DNA from: Clostridiaceae bacterium
GTDB lineage: Bacteria; Bacillota; Clostridia; Acetivibrionales; DUMC01
NCBI GenBank assembly: GCA_012512865.1
Contig: JAAZDH010000158.1
Coordinates: 1-19,797 of the forward strand
DNA length: 19,797 nucleotides
Direction of reading: 5' to 3'
Part shown: positions 1-6,455 of the stretch, in pieces
Layout: every line of letters begins with the position of its first letter
Numbering within the stretch: the first letter of the stretch is position 1
Notes under the pieces: model-generated
The model's database searches: none
Seen by the model: the letters and a program-made list of their open reading frames with translations, nothing else
What the model was told of the DNA's origin: nothing
Translations under genes and position numbers: made by a program

Positions 1-37
1 AAGTAGAATATTTTTAAAAAAATCTTTTTAAAATAAC

Positions 38-66
38 TTGAAATTAAAAAACATATATAGTATAAT
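38..66 (+). promoter_or_regulatory. Sigma-A-type promoter of the S10-spc-alpha operon
   Basis: TTGAAA at 38-43 and a perfect TATAAT at 61-66 are separated by exactly 17 bases, and the surrounding DNA is very AT-rich (A-tracts at 16-21 and 46-51). Transcription would begin near 72-74, giving a leader of about 280 nt before rpsJ. It is the strongest promoter match in the window and sits where the main promoter of this operon is expected. The start point is predicted, not observed. Confidence 0.85.
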
Positions 67-72
67 ACCGAG

Positions 73-351
73 TGTTGTGACAAGACATGCGATGAGATGG
101 AAGGTTGCTGCCAGGAAAGAAGGCAGGGAATTTCCATTGAGAATGTCCGATTCAGGAAACCGGGCGACAAGTCACTGTGCATGAGTGATGTTTTGCTGAC
201 AAGAGTGCTGTGTATCAGTATGTAGTCCCAGGTTTGACTTAGCTAGGATGCTGGCGAAAAAGCCTGGGTTTTTAAATTGGGTAATAGGAAACACCCGGCA
301 AAGTGTAAGGTATGGTGCTTGTTGTATCCAGGGAAATAAGGAGGATTAGGT
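73..351 (+). promoter_or_regulatory. Structured 5' leader of rpsJ, putative ribosomal-protein attenuator
   Basis: This 280-nt stretch lies between the promoter and rpsJ and holds no convincing gene. Visible hairpins are CTGCC 108-112 with GGCAG 122-126, TCACT 172-176 with AGTGA 184-188, CTGA 196-199 with TCAG 215-218, a terminator-like stem 227-235 with 260-268, and GGGT 279-282 with ACCC 293-296. Segment 157-164 (AAACCGGG) can pair with 227-235 around one bulged A, which would exclude the terminator stem. CCGGG 160-164 could also pair with CCCGG 294-298. The layout resembles an autoregulatory attenuator, but the ligand is unknown. I do not recognise a described riboswitch or ribosomal-protein leader class in it. 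Confidence 0.6.
227..273 (+). terminator. Terminator-like hairpin inside the rpsJ leader
   Basis: CCCAGGTTT (227-235) pairs with AAGCCTGGG (260-268) in a 9-bp stem with one G-U pair. A small inner helix (GCTA 242-245 with TGGC 252-255) can form, and five T residues follow at 269-273. It lies about 80 nt before the rpsJ start codon, so it would attenuate the operon rather than end a gene. The T-tract is short, so termination would probably be partial. Confidence 0.6.
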
Positions 352-663
352 ATGGTAAATAAACAAAAAATAAGGATAAGGCTAAAAGCATTTGATTACC
401 AGATATTGGACCAGTCAGCCGAAAGAATAGTTGATACAGCAAAAAGGACGGGTGCAAGTGTTTCCGGGCCGATACCCCTTCCGACGGAGAAAGAGATAAT
501 TACAATTTTAAGGGCGCCGCACAAGTACAAGGATTCCCGTGAACAATTTGAAATGAGAACGCACAAGAGGCTAATAGATATTCTGCAGCCTACTTCAAAA
601 ACGGTTGATGCCCTCATGAGGTTGGACTTGCCGGCAGGTGTTGATATAGAAATCAAGCTGTAA
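352..663 (+). CDS. rpsJ: 30S ribosomal protein S10 (NusE)
   Basis: S10 belongs to the head of the 30S subunit and, as NusE, joins NusB in transcription antitermination complexes. The 103-residue product is full length and carries the family blocks KIRIRLKAFDY (residues 6-16), GPIPLPT (39-45) and RTHKRLIDI (69-77). The ATG is preceded by AAGGAGG at 338-344, 7 nt upstream. It is the first gene of the operon, behind the long structured leader. It is followed by an unusually long 270-nt spacer before rplC, where these genes usually sit closer. Identification is secure. Confidence 0.98.
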   Translation: MVNKQKIRIRLKAFDYQILDQSAERIVDTAKRTGASVSGPIPLPTEKEIITILRAPHKYKDSREQFEMRTHKRLIDILQPTSKTVDALMRLDLPAGVDIEIKL

Positions 664-933
664 GGAAGTCTGCAAAAATAAAAAAGTAAGGAATGCCATG
701 AAGAACAAATTGCAGGGAAGGTTATAGAAATAAAAAATATAAAAAATCAAGTTTTAAGAAAAGCGTAAAAGCTTATAAAGCATAAAAGTTTGCAAGCTTA
801 ATTGAAAACAGGGGCAATTTGGTCAATGTCCATAAAGAAAGTGTAACAAGAAGGAAAGCAGGGCATCAAAGAAGAAAGGGCATGAAAGAAAGATTTCATT
901 TATGGACCAATAACCAAACGGAGGTAAGTAATA
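664..933 (+). promoter_or_regulatory. Long rpsJ-rplC spacer with an inverted repeat before the rplC ribosome binding site
   Basis: This 270-nt spacer has no plausible gene and is A- and purine-rich. TCCATAAA (829-836) is perfectly repeated in inverted form as TTTATGGA (899-906), and flanking TTGG (819-822) can also pair with CCAA (907-910). The 3' arm ends about 9 nt before the rplC Shine-Dalgarno GGAGG (920-924). AAGCTT occurs at both 769-774 and 794-799, each a palindrome and together able to pair. In the loop, GGGCAT(C/G)AAAGAA is repeated at 861-873 and 878-890. A regulatory role for rplC is a guess. Confidence 0.4.
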
Positions 934-1575
934 ATGAAGAAGTTTATACTAGGGAAAAAAATAGGTATGACACAGGTTTTTGACGAAGAAGGTTTTGTTA
1001 TCCCGGTTACTGTCATAGAGGCTGGGCCATGCACCGTGGTGCAGAAGAAAACAGTGGAAAATGACGGGTATACGGCAGTAAAGCTTGGATTTATCGACAT
1101 TGACAAGAAGAAGAAGAACAAGCCTGAACTTGGAGAATTCGACAAGTACAAGATAACTCCCAAAAAATACGTGAAGGAGTTTAGAGTAGACGATGCGGGC
1201 AAGTACGAAAACGGCCAGGTGATAAAGGTATCGGACATGTTTTCTCCCGGGGACAGGGTTGATGTTACCGGTACTTCCAAGGGAAAAGGATTTCAAGGAG
1301 TTATAAAGCGGTTTGGGCTTTCAAGAGGCCGTGAGACCCATGGTTCCATGTATCACAGGAGGCCGGGTTCCATGGGAGCCAGTACTGATCCTTCGAGGGT
1401 TTTCAAAGGGAAAAAGCTTCCAGGCCATATGGGCGTGGAGAGGGTTACGGTACAGAATCTTGACGTTGTCAGGATAGATGGCGAGAAAAACCTGCTCTTG
1501 TTGAAGGGTTCGGTACCCGGTCCCAAGGGTGGTTTGCTTCTAATAAAAGAAACTGTTAAGACAGGCAGGAGATAG
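934..1575 (+). CDS. rplC: 50S ribosomal protein L3
   Basis: L3 is an early-assembly 23S rRNA-binding protein whose long loop reaches toward the peptidyl-transferase centre. The 213-residue product begins MKKFILGKKIGMTQVF, the usual L3 N-terminus. It contains the conserved GTSKGKGFQGVIKR and HGSMYHRRPGSMG segments of the central loop and ends in a basic tail. Length is normal for the family. The ATG follows ACGGAGGTAAG at 918-928. It heads the block rplC-rplD-rplW-rplB, only 20 nt before rplD. The spacer just upstream carries an inverted repeat that might affect its translation. Confidence 0.98.
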   Translation: MKKFILGKKIGMTQVFDEEGFVIPVTVIEAGPCTVVQKKTVENDGYTAVKLGFIDIDKKKKNKPELGEFDKYKITPKKYVKEFRVDDAGKYENGQVIKVSDMFSPGDRVDVTGTSKGKGFQGVIKRFGLSRGRETHGSMYHRRPGSMGASTDPSRVFKGKKLPGHMGVERVTVQNLDVVRIDGEKNLLLLKGSVPGPKGGLLLIKETVKTGRR

Positions 1576-1595
1576 TTCGGGAAGGAGGAGTAGGT

Positions 1596-2219
1596 ATGCC
1601 GAAAGTTAATGTTTATAATATGGATGGAGACGTAGTAGGAGAAATAGAGCTCAATGATGAAATATTCGGGGTTGAAGCAGCACCTGGCTTGATTCACATG
1701 GTTGTTTTGGATCAATTGGCAAACAGGAGACAAGGCACGCAGTCCACGAAAACGAGGGGCGAAGTTAGAGGTGGCGGCAGGAAGCCATGGAGACAAAAGG
1801 GTACAGGAAGGGCAAGGCAGGGAAGTATCCGGGCTACCCAGTGGATTAAGGGAGGAGTGGCTTTAGGGCCTAAACCCAGGAGTTACAGGTATACGATTCC
1901 TAAAAAGATGAAACGCCGGGCATTAAAAGCCACATTATCATCGAAGGTAAACGAGGAGAAACTCATAGTCCTTGAGAACCTGCAATTCGATGATATAAAG
2001 ACGAAGCAGATGGTCAAGGTGCTTGACAATTTAAAGGTAAATTCCGGAGCACTGGTAGTATTGGACAGTAAAAATGAAAATGTTGAAAAATCCGCAAGAA
2101 ACATACCTGGAATAAAAATTGGGCTTGTGGATTCAATAAATGTTTTTGACGTTCTTAAATATGACATGTTTGTTATAACAAGGAACGCAGTGAAAAAAAT
2201 CGAGGAGGTATACGCTTGA
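1596..2219 (+). CDS. rplD: 50S ribosomal protein L4
   Basis: L4 binds 23S rRNA domain I and lines the exit tunnel with L22. In gammaproteobacteria it also represses its own S10 operon through the mRNA leader. The 207-residue protein shows the basic tunnel-loop motif KPWRQKGTGRARQGS at residues 63-77 and the globular Rossmann-like C-terminal half. AAGGAGGAG lies at 1582-1590, just before the ATG. The stop codon TGA (2217-2219) overlaps the rplW ATG, suggesting coupled translation. It is a candidate ligand for the structured rpsJ leader, but nothing in the sequence proves this. Confidence 0.97.
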   Translation: MPKVNVYNMDGDVVGEIELNDEIFGVEAAPGLIHMVVLDQLANRRQGTQSTKTRGEVRGGGRKPWRQKGTGRARQGSIRATQWIKGGVALGPKPRSYRYTIPKKMKRRALKATLSSKVNEEKLIVLENLQFDDIKTKQMVKVLDNLKVNSGALVVLDSKNENVEKSARNIPGIKIGLVDSINVFDVLKYDMFVITRNAVKKIEEVYA

Positions 2220-2572
2220 TGAAGTTCCCGGAAGATGTAATTATAAGGCCTCACATTACTGAGAAGACATACCAGGAAGCTGCTGAAGGCAAGTACACCT
2301 TCATAGTCAGCCCGGATAGCAATAAAACGGAGATAAAGCAGGCGGTTGAAAAGTTGTTTAATGTCAAGGTATTGAAGGTAAGTACAATTAATTATGAAGG
2401 CAAGAATAAAAGGCTGGGTGTTCATGAAGGCAAGAGGCCTGATTGGAAAAAAGCTATTGTGAAAATAGACACCAACCCGCAGCCTGAAACATACCTTTCC
2501 AAGGGTGGTAAAGTTGTTGCCAGCGCTAAGAAATACAAGACCGCCATTGAAGAATTTGGAATTATTGAGTAG
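2219..2572 (+). CDS. rplW: 50S ribosomal protein L23, with C-terminal tail
   Basis: L23 sits at the tunnel exit and is the docking site for trigger factor and SRP. I start it at ATG 2219, which overlaps the rplD stop as TGATG and lies 10 nt after GAGGAGG (2202-2208); an in-frame TTG at 2216 is less likely. The 117-residue product has the expected IIRPHITEKTY and FNVKVLKVSTINYEGK segments. Bacterial L23 is usually about 95-100 residues and ends soon after the WKKAIVKI strand. Here about 20 extra basic residues follow, ending EEFGIIE. Identification is firm; the tail is lineage-specific. Confidence 0.96.
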   Translation: MKFPEDVIIRPHITEKTYQEAAEGKYTFIVSPDSNKTEIKQAVEKLFNVKVLKVSTINYEGKNKRLGVHEGKRPDWKKAIVKIDTNPQPETYLSKGGKVVASAKKYKTAIEEFGIIE

Positions 2573-2613
2573 CAATTGTTGAGCAGTATTTATTGTTTTA
2601 AGGAGTGAGAGGA

Positions 2614-3438
2614 ATGGCAATTAAGAAATATAAACCTGTATCGCCTGGAAGAAGATTTATGACGGCATTATCGTTCAAGGATGTTATTACAAAAAAAGAG
2701 CCAGAGAAATCTTTATTGGTACCAAAGGTAAAGAGCGGCGGGAGAAACGCCAACGGGAGAATAACCGTACGCCACAGGGGAGGCGGAGCGAAAAGGAAGT
2801 ATAGAATAATTGATTTTAAAAGAGACAAGGATGGTATCCCTGCAAGGGTTGTTGCAATAGAATATGACCCCAACAGGACAGCGAATATTGCATTGCTGTT
2901 TTATGCAGACGGTGAGAAAAGGTATATCCTGGCACCCCAGGATATCAAGGTCGGGGATGTTGTAGAGTCGGGTGAAAAAGCGGATATCAAGCCTGGAAAC
3001 GCATTACCCCTGGCTAATATTCCAACAGGGTCTCTGGTACACAATATCGAGTTGAAACCGGGCAAAGGAGGCCAGCTTGTCAGGTCTGCGGGAGCGTATG
3101 CCCAGTTGATGGCAAAAGAAGGCGATTATGCCCAAGTACGGCTTCCTTCAGGCGAAGTAAGGATGATTAATCTTAAATGCAAGGCAACAATCGGGCAAAT
3201 TGGAAATATAGAGCACGAGAATATAAGCATTGGAAAAGCAGGAAGGAGCCGCTGGCTGGGTAAAAAGCCGGCTGTGCGTGGTTCTGCAATGAACCCGGTG
3301 GACCACCCCCATGGCGGAGGAGAAGGAAAAGCTCCAATAGGAAGGCCCACCCCTGTTACTCCTTGGGGTAAGCCGACAATCGGTTACAAGACAAGGAAGA
3401 AAAACAAGAAGTCAGACAAGTATATTATAAAGAGTTAA
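2614..3438 (+). CDS. rplB: 50S ribosomal protein L2
   Basis: L2 is needed for subunit joining and peptidyl-transferase activity. I take ATG 2614 (product begins MAIKKYKPVSPGRR, the canonical start) rather than the in-frame GTG at 2605, because AAGGAG at 2600-2605 is then 8 nt upstream. The 274-residue protein has an N-terminal OB domain and a C-terminal SH3-like domain. The conserved MNPVDHPHGGGEG loop begins at residue 226, with its invariant His at 231 and 233. The length is normal. rpsS follows after 45 nt. No anomalies seen. Confidence 0.98.
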   Translation: MAIKKYKPVSPGRRFMTALSFKDVITKKEPEKSLLVPKVKSGGRNANGRITVRHRGGGAKRKYRIIDFKRDKDGIPARVVAIEYDPNRTANIALLFYADGEKRYILAPQDIKVGDVVESGEKADIKPGNALPLANIPTGSLVHNIELKPGKGGQLVRSAGAYAQLMAKEGDYAQVRLPSGEVRMINLKCKATIGQIGNIEHENISIGKAGRSRWLGKKPAVRGSAMNPVDHPHGGGEGKAPIGRPTPVTPWGKPTIGYKTRKKNKKSDKYIIKS

Positions 3439-3483
3439 GAATTAAGAAGTGGTAAGTAATGAAAGGAGGACTGAGTCGGGCAA

Positions 3484-3768
3484 ATGGGCAGATCGCTTAA
3501 GAAAGGGCCTTACGTGGACCCAAAGCTGTTGAAAAAGATCGAGGATATGAATAGTAAAAACGAGAAGAGAGTAGTGAAGACCTGGTCCAGGGATTCAACG
3601 ATATTCCCTCAGATGGTTGGGCATACCATAGCAATACATGACGGAAGAAAGCACGTGCCAATTTATATTACGGAAGAGATGGTCGGGCACAAGCTTGGAG
3701 AGTTTGCCCCAACCAGGACTTTTAAAGGACACGGGCATCATACTGAAAGGTCAACTGCTCTCAAGTGA
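3484..3768 (+). CDS. rpsS: 30S ribosomal protein S19
   Basis: S19 forms the head tip of the 30S subunit with S13 and contacts the A-site tRNA and intersubunit bridges. The 94-residue product is full length. It starts MGRSLKKGPYVD, contains HTIAIHDGRKHVPIYI and GHKLGEFAPTRTF, and ends in a His-rich basic tail (GHGHHTERS). AAAGGAGGA at 3462-3470 serves as a Shine-Dalgarno, about 13 nt from the ATG. It lies between rplB and rplV, the universal S10 operon order. Confidence 0.98.
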   Translation: MGRSLKKGPYVDPKLLKKIEDMNSKNEKRVVKTWSRDSTIFPQMVGHTIAIHDGRKHVPIYITEEMVGHKLGEFAPTRTFKGHGHHTERSTALK

Positions 3769-3805
3769 TTAAATATACCTGCTATTGGAAGGGAGGAATT
3801 CCGTT

Positions 3806-4306
3806 TTGGCTAAAGAAGCTGCATTGAAAGAGAGAAGCGAATCTACAACGCAAAAACAGAAGTTAGCAGAGTTGTACAGCGTTAACCATAAAAAATCGAA
3901 AAAGCCCGCCCGCCTTACCAAGAGAGAGAGAAAGTCGCTTGGAATTGGGAAGGACGAGGGGAGAGCAATTTTAAGGTATGCAAGAATATCATCGAGGAAG
4001 GTAAAAATAGTAATTGACTTAATAATAGGAAAAGCCCTGGATGAAGCATATGCAATATTGAAACATTCCCCAAAGGCTGCATCCGAGATCCTGCTCAAGC
4101 TGTTGAAGTCGGCAGAGAGTAATGCTGTCAATAATAACGATTTAAACAGGGATGAGCTGTTTGTCGCGGAAGCATATGCGAACCAAGGCCCGACATTGAA
4201 AAGGATAAGGCCCCGTGCAAGGGGAAGTGCCAACAGGATAAGAAAGAGAACCAGTCATATAACCCTGGTTTTGAGGGAAAGGAATAAGGGCAAGGAGGTT
4301 GAATAA
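3806..4306 (+). CDS. rplV: 50S ribosomal protein L22 with a 50-residue N-terminal extension
   Basis: L22 lines the narrowest part of the exit tunnel with L4. I start it at TTG 3806, which lies about 10 nt after GGGAGG (3790-3795); the in-frame TTG at 3785 lies before that site. The product is 166 residues, against about 110 for typical bacterial L22. The normal family start corresponds to EGRAILRYARISSRKV, here at residues 51-66. Upstream are about 50 polar, Lys/Arg-rich residues in the same frame. The conserved beta-hairpin loop segment LKRIRPRARGSANRIRKRTSH (split as residues 131-140 and 141-151) is intact. The TAA overlaps the rpsC ATG by one base. Confidence 0.95.
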   Translation: MAKEAALKERSESTTQKQKLAELYSVNHKKSKKPARLTKRERKSLGIGKDEGRAILRYARISSRKVKIVIDLIIGKALDEAYAILKHSPKAASEILLKLLKSAESNAVNNNDLNRDELFVAEAYANQGPTLKRIRPRARGSANRIRKRTSHITLVLRERNKGKEVE

Positions 4307-4971
4307 TGGGACAAAAAGTAAACCCTCATGGGCTAAGAATCGGCATTATTAAAGATTGGGACACGAAATGGTATGCTAACAAGAAGAATTTTGGTGATTT
4401 GATCCTGGAAGATAATAAAATCAGGAAGCATATCAAGAACAAATTGTACTTGGCCGGTATTTCAAGGATAGAGATAGAAAGGTTTGCGAATAAAGTTAGG
4501 GTTAATGTAAATACCGCAAAACCCGGCCTTGTTATAGGCAAGGGAGGTACCGGGATAGAAGAATTAAGGAAAGAGTTGGAGAAGCTAACCGGCAAAAGTG
4601 TTTTAATAAATATATCTGAAATAAAGAATCCCGAACTTGACGCTCAACTGGTGGCGGAAAACATTGCATCCCAGTTGGAGAAGAGGATTTCGTTCAGAAG
4701 GGCAATGAAACAGGCTATGACAAGGGCAATGAAGTTAGGCGCAAAGGGAATAAAGACCGCGGTTAGCGGAAGGCTTGGCGGGGCGGAAATTGCTAGATCG
4801 GAACATTACCATGAGGGAACAATACCGCTGCAGACATTAAGAGCGGACATAGATTATGGCTTTGCCGAAGCCAACACCACTTACGGAAAAATCGGGGTCA
4901 AGGTATGGATTTATAAAGGAGTAGTCCTTCCGGCAAAAAAGGTTAAAAAACAGGAAGGAGGAGAAAACTAG
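4306..4971 (+). CDS. rpsC: 30S ribosomal protein S3
   Basis: S3 is at the mRNA entry channel of the 30S subunit and takes part in mRNA unwinding. The 221-residue protein starts MGQKVNPHGLRIGI. It carries a type II KH domain with the GKGG loop at residues 78-81, followed by the conserved C-terminal domain (GAEIARSEHYHEGTIPLQ; YGKIGVKVWIYKGVVLP). AAGGAGG at 4292-4298 is 7 nt before the ATG, inside the end of rplV. The stop TAG abuts the rplP start codon with no gap. Length and motifs are normal. Confidence 0.98.
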   Translation: MGQKVNPHGLRIGIIKDWDTKWYANKKNFGDLILEDNKIRKHIKNKLYLAGISRIEIERFANKVRVNVNTAKPGLVIGKGGTGIEELRKELEKLTGKSVLINISEIKNPELDAQLVAENIASQLEKRISFRRAMKQAMTRAMKLGAKGIKTAVSGRLGGAEIARSEHYHEGTIPLQTLRADIDYGFAEANTTYGKIGVKVWIYKGVVLPAKKVKKQEGGEN

Positions 4972-5409
4972 ATGTTAATGCCAAAAAGGGTTAAGTATAG
5001 AAAAGTTCAAAGAGGAAGAATGGAGGGTATTGCCACAAGGGGGAATACCATCGTCAACGGTGAATATGGGCTTAAAGCATTGGAACCGGCATGGATTACA
5101 AGCAACCAGATAGAAGCTGCCAGGGTGGCCATGACCCGTTTTATTAAAAGAGGCGGCCAGGTTTGGGTCAAAATATTTCCTGATAAACCCGTGACGAAAA
5201 AACCTGCAGAAACCCGTATGGGAAGCGGAAAAGGTTCGCCGGAGTTTTGGGTTGCCGTAGTAAAACCCGGGAGGATATTATTTGAGGTTGCGGGAATACC
5301 GGAAGATGTAGCTCGTGAAGCATTAAGGCTTGCAGCTCACAAGCTTCCGATAAAATGTAAATTTGTAGCTCGCGGCCAGGAAATGGGTGGTGAAGCAAAT
5401 GAAAGCTAG
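4972..5409 (+). CDS. rplP: 50S ribosomal protein L16
   Basis: L16 organises the A-site region of the 50S subunit and interacts with tRNA and release and recycling factors. The 145-residue product begins MLMPKRVKYRKVQRGRM, the normal start in this group, and contains RMGSGKGSPEFWVAVVKPG and the C-terminal LAAHKLPIKCKFV. The ribosome binding site AGGAGGAG (4955-4962) is in the end of rpsC. The gene begins directly after the rpsC stop and overlaps rpmC by 11 nt. No irregularities. Confidence 0.98.
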   Translation: MLMPKRVKYRKVQRGRMEGIATRGNTIVNGEYGLKALEPAWITSNQIEAARVAMTRFIKRGGQVWVKIFPDKPVTKKPAETRMGSGKGSPEFWVAVVKPGRILFEVAGIPEDVAREALRLAAHKLPIKCKFVARGQEMGGEANES

Positions 5410-5602
5410 TGAACTGAGAGAAAAAACACAGCAGGAGTTAAATGAAGAACTTAAACAATTAAAATCCGAGTTATTCAAGTTGCGTTTTCAACTTGCTACC
5501 AATCAATTGGAAAACCCGATGCAGTTAAATCAAGTCAGGAAGAACATCGCAAGGGTGAAAACAATAATGAGGGAAAGGGAATTAAAGATAAACGAAAGAT
5601 AA
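5399..5602 (+). CDS. rpmC: 50S ribosomal protein L29
   Basis: L29 is a small two-helix protein at the tunnel exit beside L23, contacted by SRP and trigger factor. I choose ATG 5399 (product MKASELREKT, 67 residues, the usual family length) over in-frame GTG codons at 5387 and 5390; the ribosome binding site is weak for all three. The helical core LFKLRFQLATNQLENP and the second helix RKNIARVKTIMRERE are typical. It overlaps the end of rplP, so translation is probably coupled. The exact start is the only doubt. Confidence 0.95.
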   Translation: MKASELREKTQQELNEELKQLKSELFKLRFQLATNQLENPMQLNQVRKNIARVKTIMRERELKINER

Positions 5603-5623
5603 AAGGTGAAAGGCGGAAAGGAG
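5602..5623 (+). repeat. Short tandem repeat in the rpmC-rpsQ spacer
   Basis: AAAGGTG, AAAGGCGG and AAAGGAG follow one another directly, starting at the last base of the rpmC stop codon. The copies are purine-rich and resemble Shine-Dalgarno sequence, so chance or a weak ribosome-standby role are both possible. The rpsQ ribosome binding site proper (AAGGAGG, 5639-5645) is farther downstream. Confidence 0.35.
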
Positions 5624-5654
5624 TTTCTTAGAAGGAAGAAGGAGGTAGTGCGAG

Positions 5655-5921
5655 ATGCCGTCGGAAAAGCAGAGGGGAAGAAGGAAGATTCGTATAGGAA
5701 AGGTAATAAGCGATAAGATGGATAAAACTGTAGTGGTTGCGATAGAAACAAGTGTAAAGCACCCGTTATATAAAAAGGTTATTAAAAGGACCCAGAAATT
5801 TAAAGCTCATGATGAAGAAAACAAGTGCAAGGAAGGAGACAGGGTAAAAGTTATAGAAACCCGACCTTTAAGCAAGGAAAAAAGGTGGCGTGTTGTTGAA
5901 ATAATTGAAGAGGCACGCTAG
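5655..5921 (+). CDS. rpsQ: 30S ribosomal protein S17
   Basis: S17 is a primary 16S rRNA-binding OB-fold protein of the 30S body. The 88-residue product contains the conserved GKVISDKMDKTVVVAIE and HPLYKKVIKRT segments and the GDRVKVIETRPLSKEKRWRV block. AAGGAGG (5639-5645) lies 9 nt before the ATG. It ends the S10 block; a 148-nt repeat-rich spacer separates it from rplN. Normal length and motifs. Confidence 0.98.
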   Translation: MPSEKQRGRRKIRIGKVISDKMDKTVVVAIETSVKHPLYKKVIKRTQKFKAHDEENKCKEGDRVKVIETRPLSKEKRWRVVEIIEEAR

Positions 5922-5930
5922 GTGTCCGGC

Positions 5931-5996
5931 AAAAAGTAATTAAAAAAGTAATTAAATAGGTATTAACAGGATGAAATACATTAACAGGTTGAAATA
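5931..5996 (+). repeat. Two tandem duplications in the rpsQ-rplN spacer
   Basis: AAAAAGTAATTA occurs twice in perfect tandem (5931-5942 and 5943-5954). Directly after, ATTAACAGG(A/T)TGAAATA occurs at 5962-5978 and 5980-5996 with one mismatch. The repeats read on the + strand and contain no plausible gene. They look like slippage-type duplications that lengthened the spacer. No function is evident. Confidence 0.7.
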
Positions 5997-6007
5997 GATG
6001 ATGTCAG

Positions 6008-6041
6008 TGGCAAGATATGCCATATATACAAGAGATATATG
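6008..6041 (+). promoter_or_regulatory. Two mutually exclusive hairpins upstream of rplN
   Basis: TGGCA (6008-6012) pairs with TGCCA (6018-6022) around a 5-nt loop. CATATAT (6021-6027) pairs with ATATATG (6035-6041) around a 7-nt loop. The two stems share bases 6021-6022, so both cannot be complete at once. They end 13 nt before the rplN Shine-Dalgarno AAGGAGG (6055-6061). No T-tract follows, so neither is a terminator. A translational role is speculative. Confidence 0.35.
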
Positions 6042-6069
6042 CAGGAAGTAAGAGAAGGAGGCATTTGCG

Positions 6070-6438
6070 ATGATCCAGGTACAAACGATGCTGAAATCGG
6101 CGGATAATACCGGGGCAAAAGAAATGATGTGTATCAAGGTACTTGGCGGCTCGAAAAGAAAATACGCCAATATAGGTGATATAGTAGTTGCAACTGTAAA
6201 GAACGCAACGCCTGGAGGAGTTGTAAAAAAAGGCGAAATCGTCAAGTGTGTTATAGTGCGTTCCAAGAAGGGTTTGAAAAGGCCTGACGGATCATATATA
6301 AAATTTGATGAGAATGCGGCAGTTATTATAAGGGATGATAAAAATCCCAGGGGAACCAGGATATTTGGCCCGGTAGCAAGGGAATTAAGGGACAAGGATT
6401 TTATGAAAATACTGTCATTAGCTCCGGAAGTGCTATGA
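6070..6438 (+). CDS. rplN: 50S ribosomal protein L14
   Basis: L14 is a beta-barrel protein at the subunit interface that forms bridge B8 and binds the silencing factor RsfS in many bacteria. The 122-residue product is exactly the family length. It begins MIQVQTMLKSADNTGAK and contains KFDENAAVII and GTRIFGPVARELR. AAGGAGG (6055-6061) is 8 nt before the ATG. It opens the spc block. The preceding spacer holds direct repeats and two alternative hairpins. Confidence 0.98.
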   Translation: MIQVQTMLKSADNTGAKEMMCIKVLGGSKRKYANIGDIVVATVKNATPGGVVKKGEIVKCVIVRSKKGLKRPDGSYIKFDENAAVIIRDDKNPRGTRIFGPVARELRDKDFMKILSLAPEVL

Positions 6439-6455
6439 GAAGGGAGTGAAACAAA

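Noticed and set aside
97..225. 42-codon open frame in the rpsJ leader, ending two bases before the terminator-like stem; also a 30-codon frame at 92-184
   Set aside because: Neither has a Shine-Dalgarno sequence, the composition is odd for a leader peptide (no run of one amino acid), and both overlap predicted hairpins. Its end next to the stem is intriguing but not enough.
802..836. TTGAAA at 802-807 as a possible rplC promoter
   Set aside because: No -10 element at 16-19 bases; the nearest AT-rich hexamer (CATAAA, 831-836) is 23 bases away.
1883..2620. 245-codon open frame on the minus strand over rplD-rplW
   Set aside because: It is entirely opposite conserved ribosomal protein genes, with shadow-type composition and no upstream signals.
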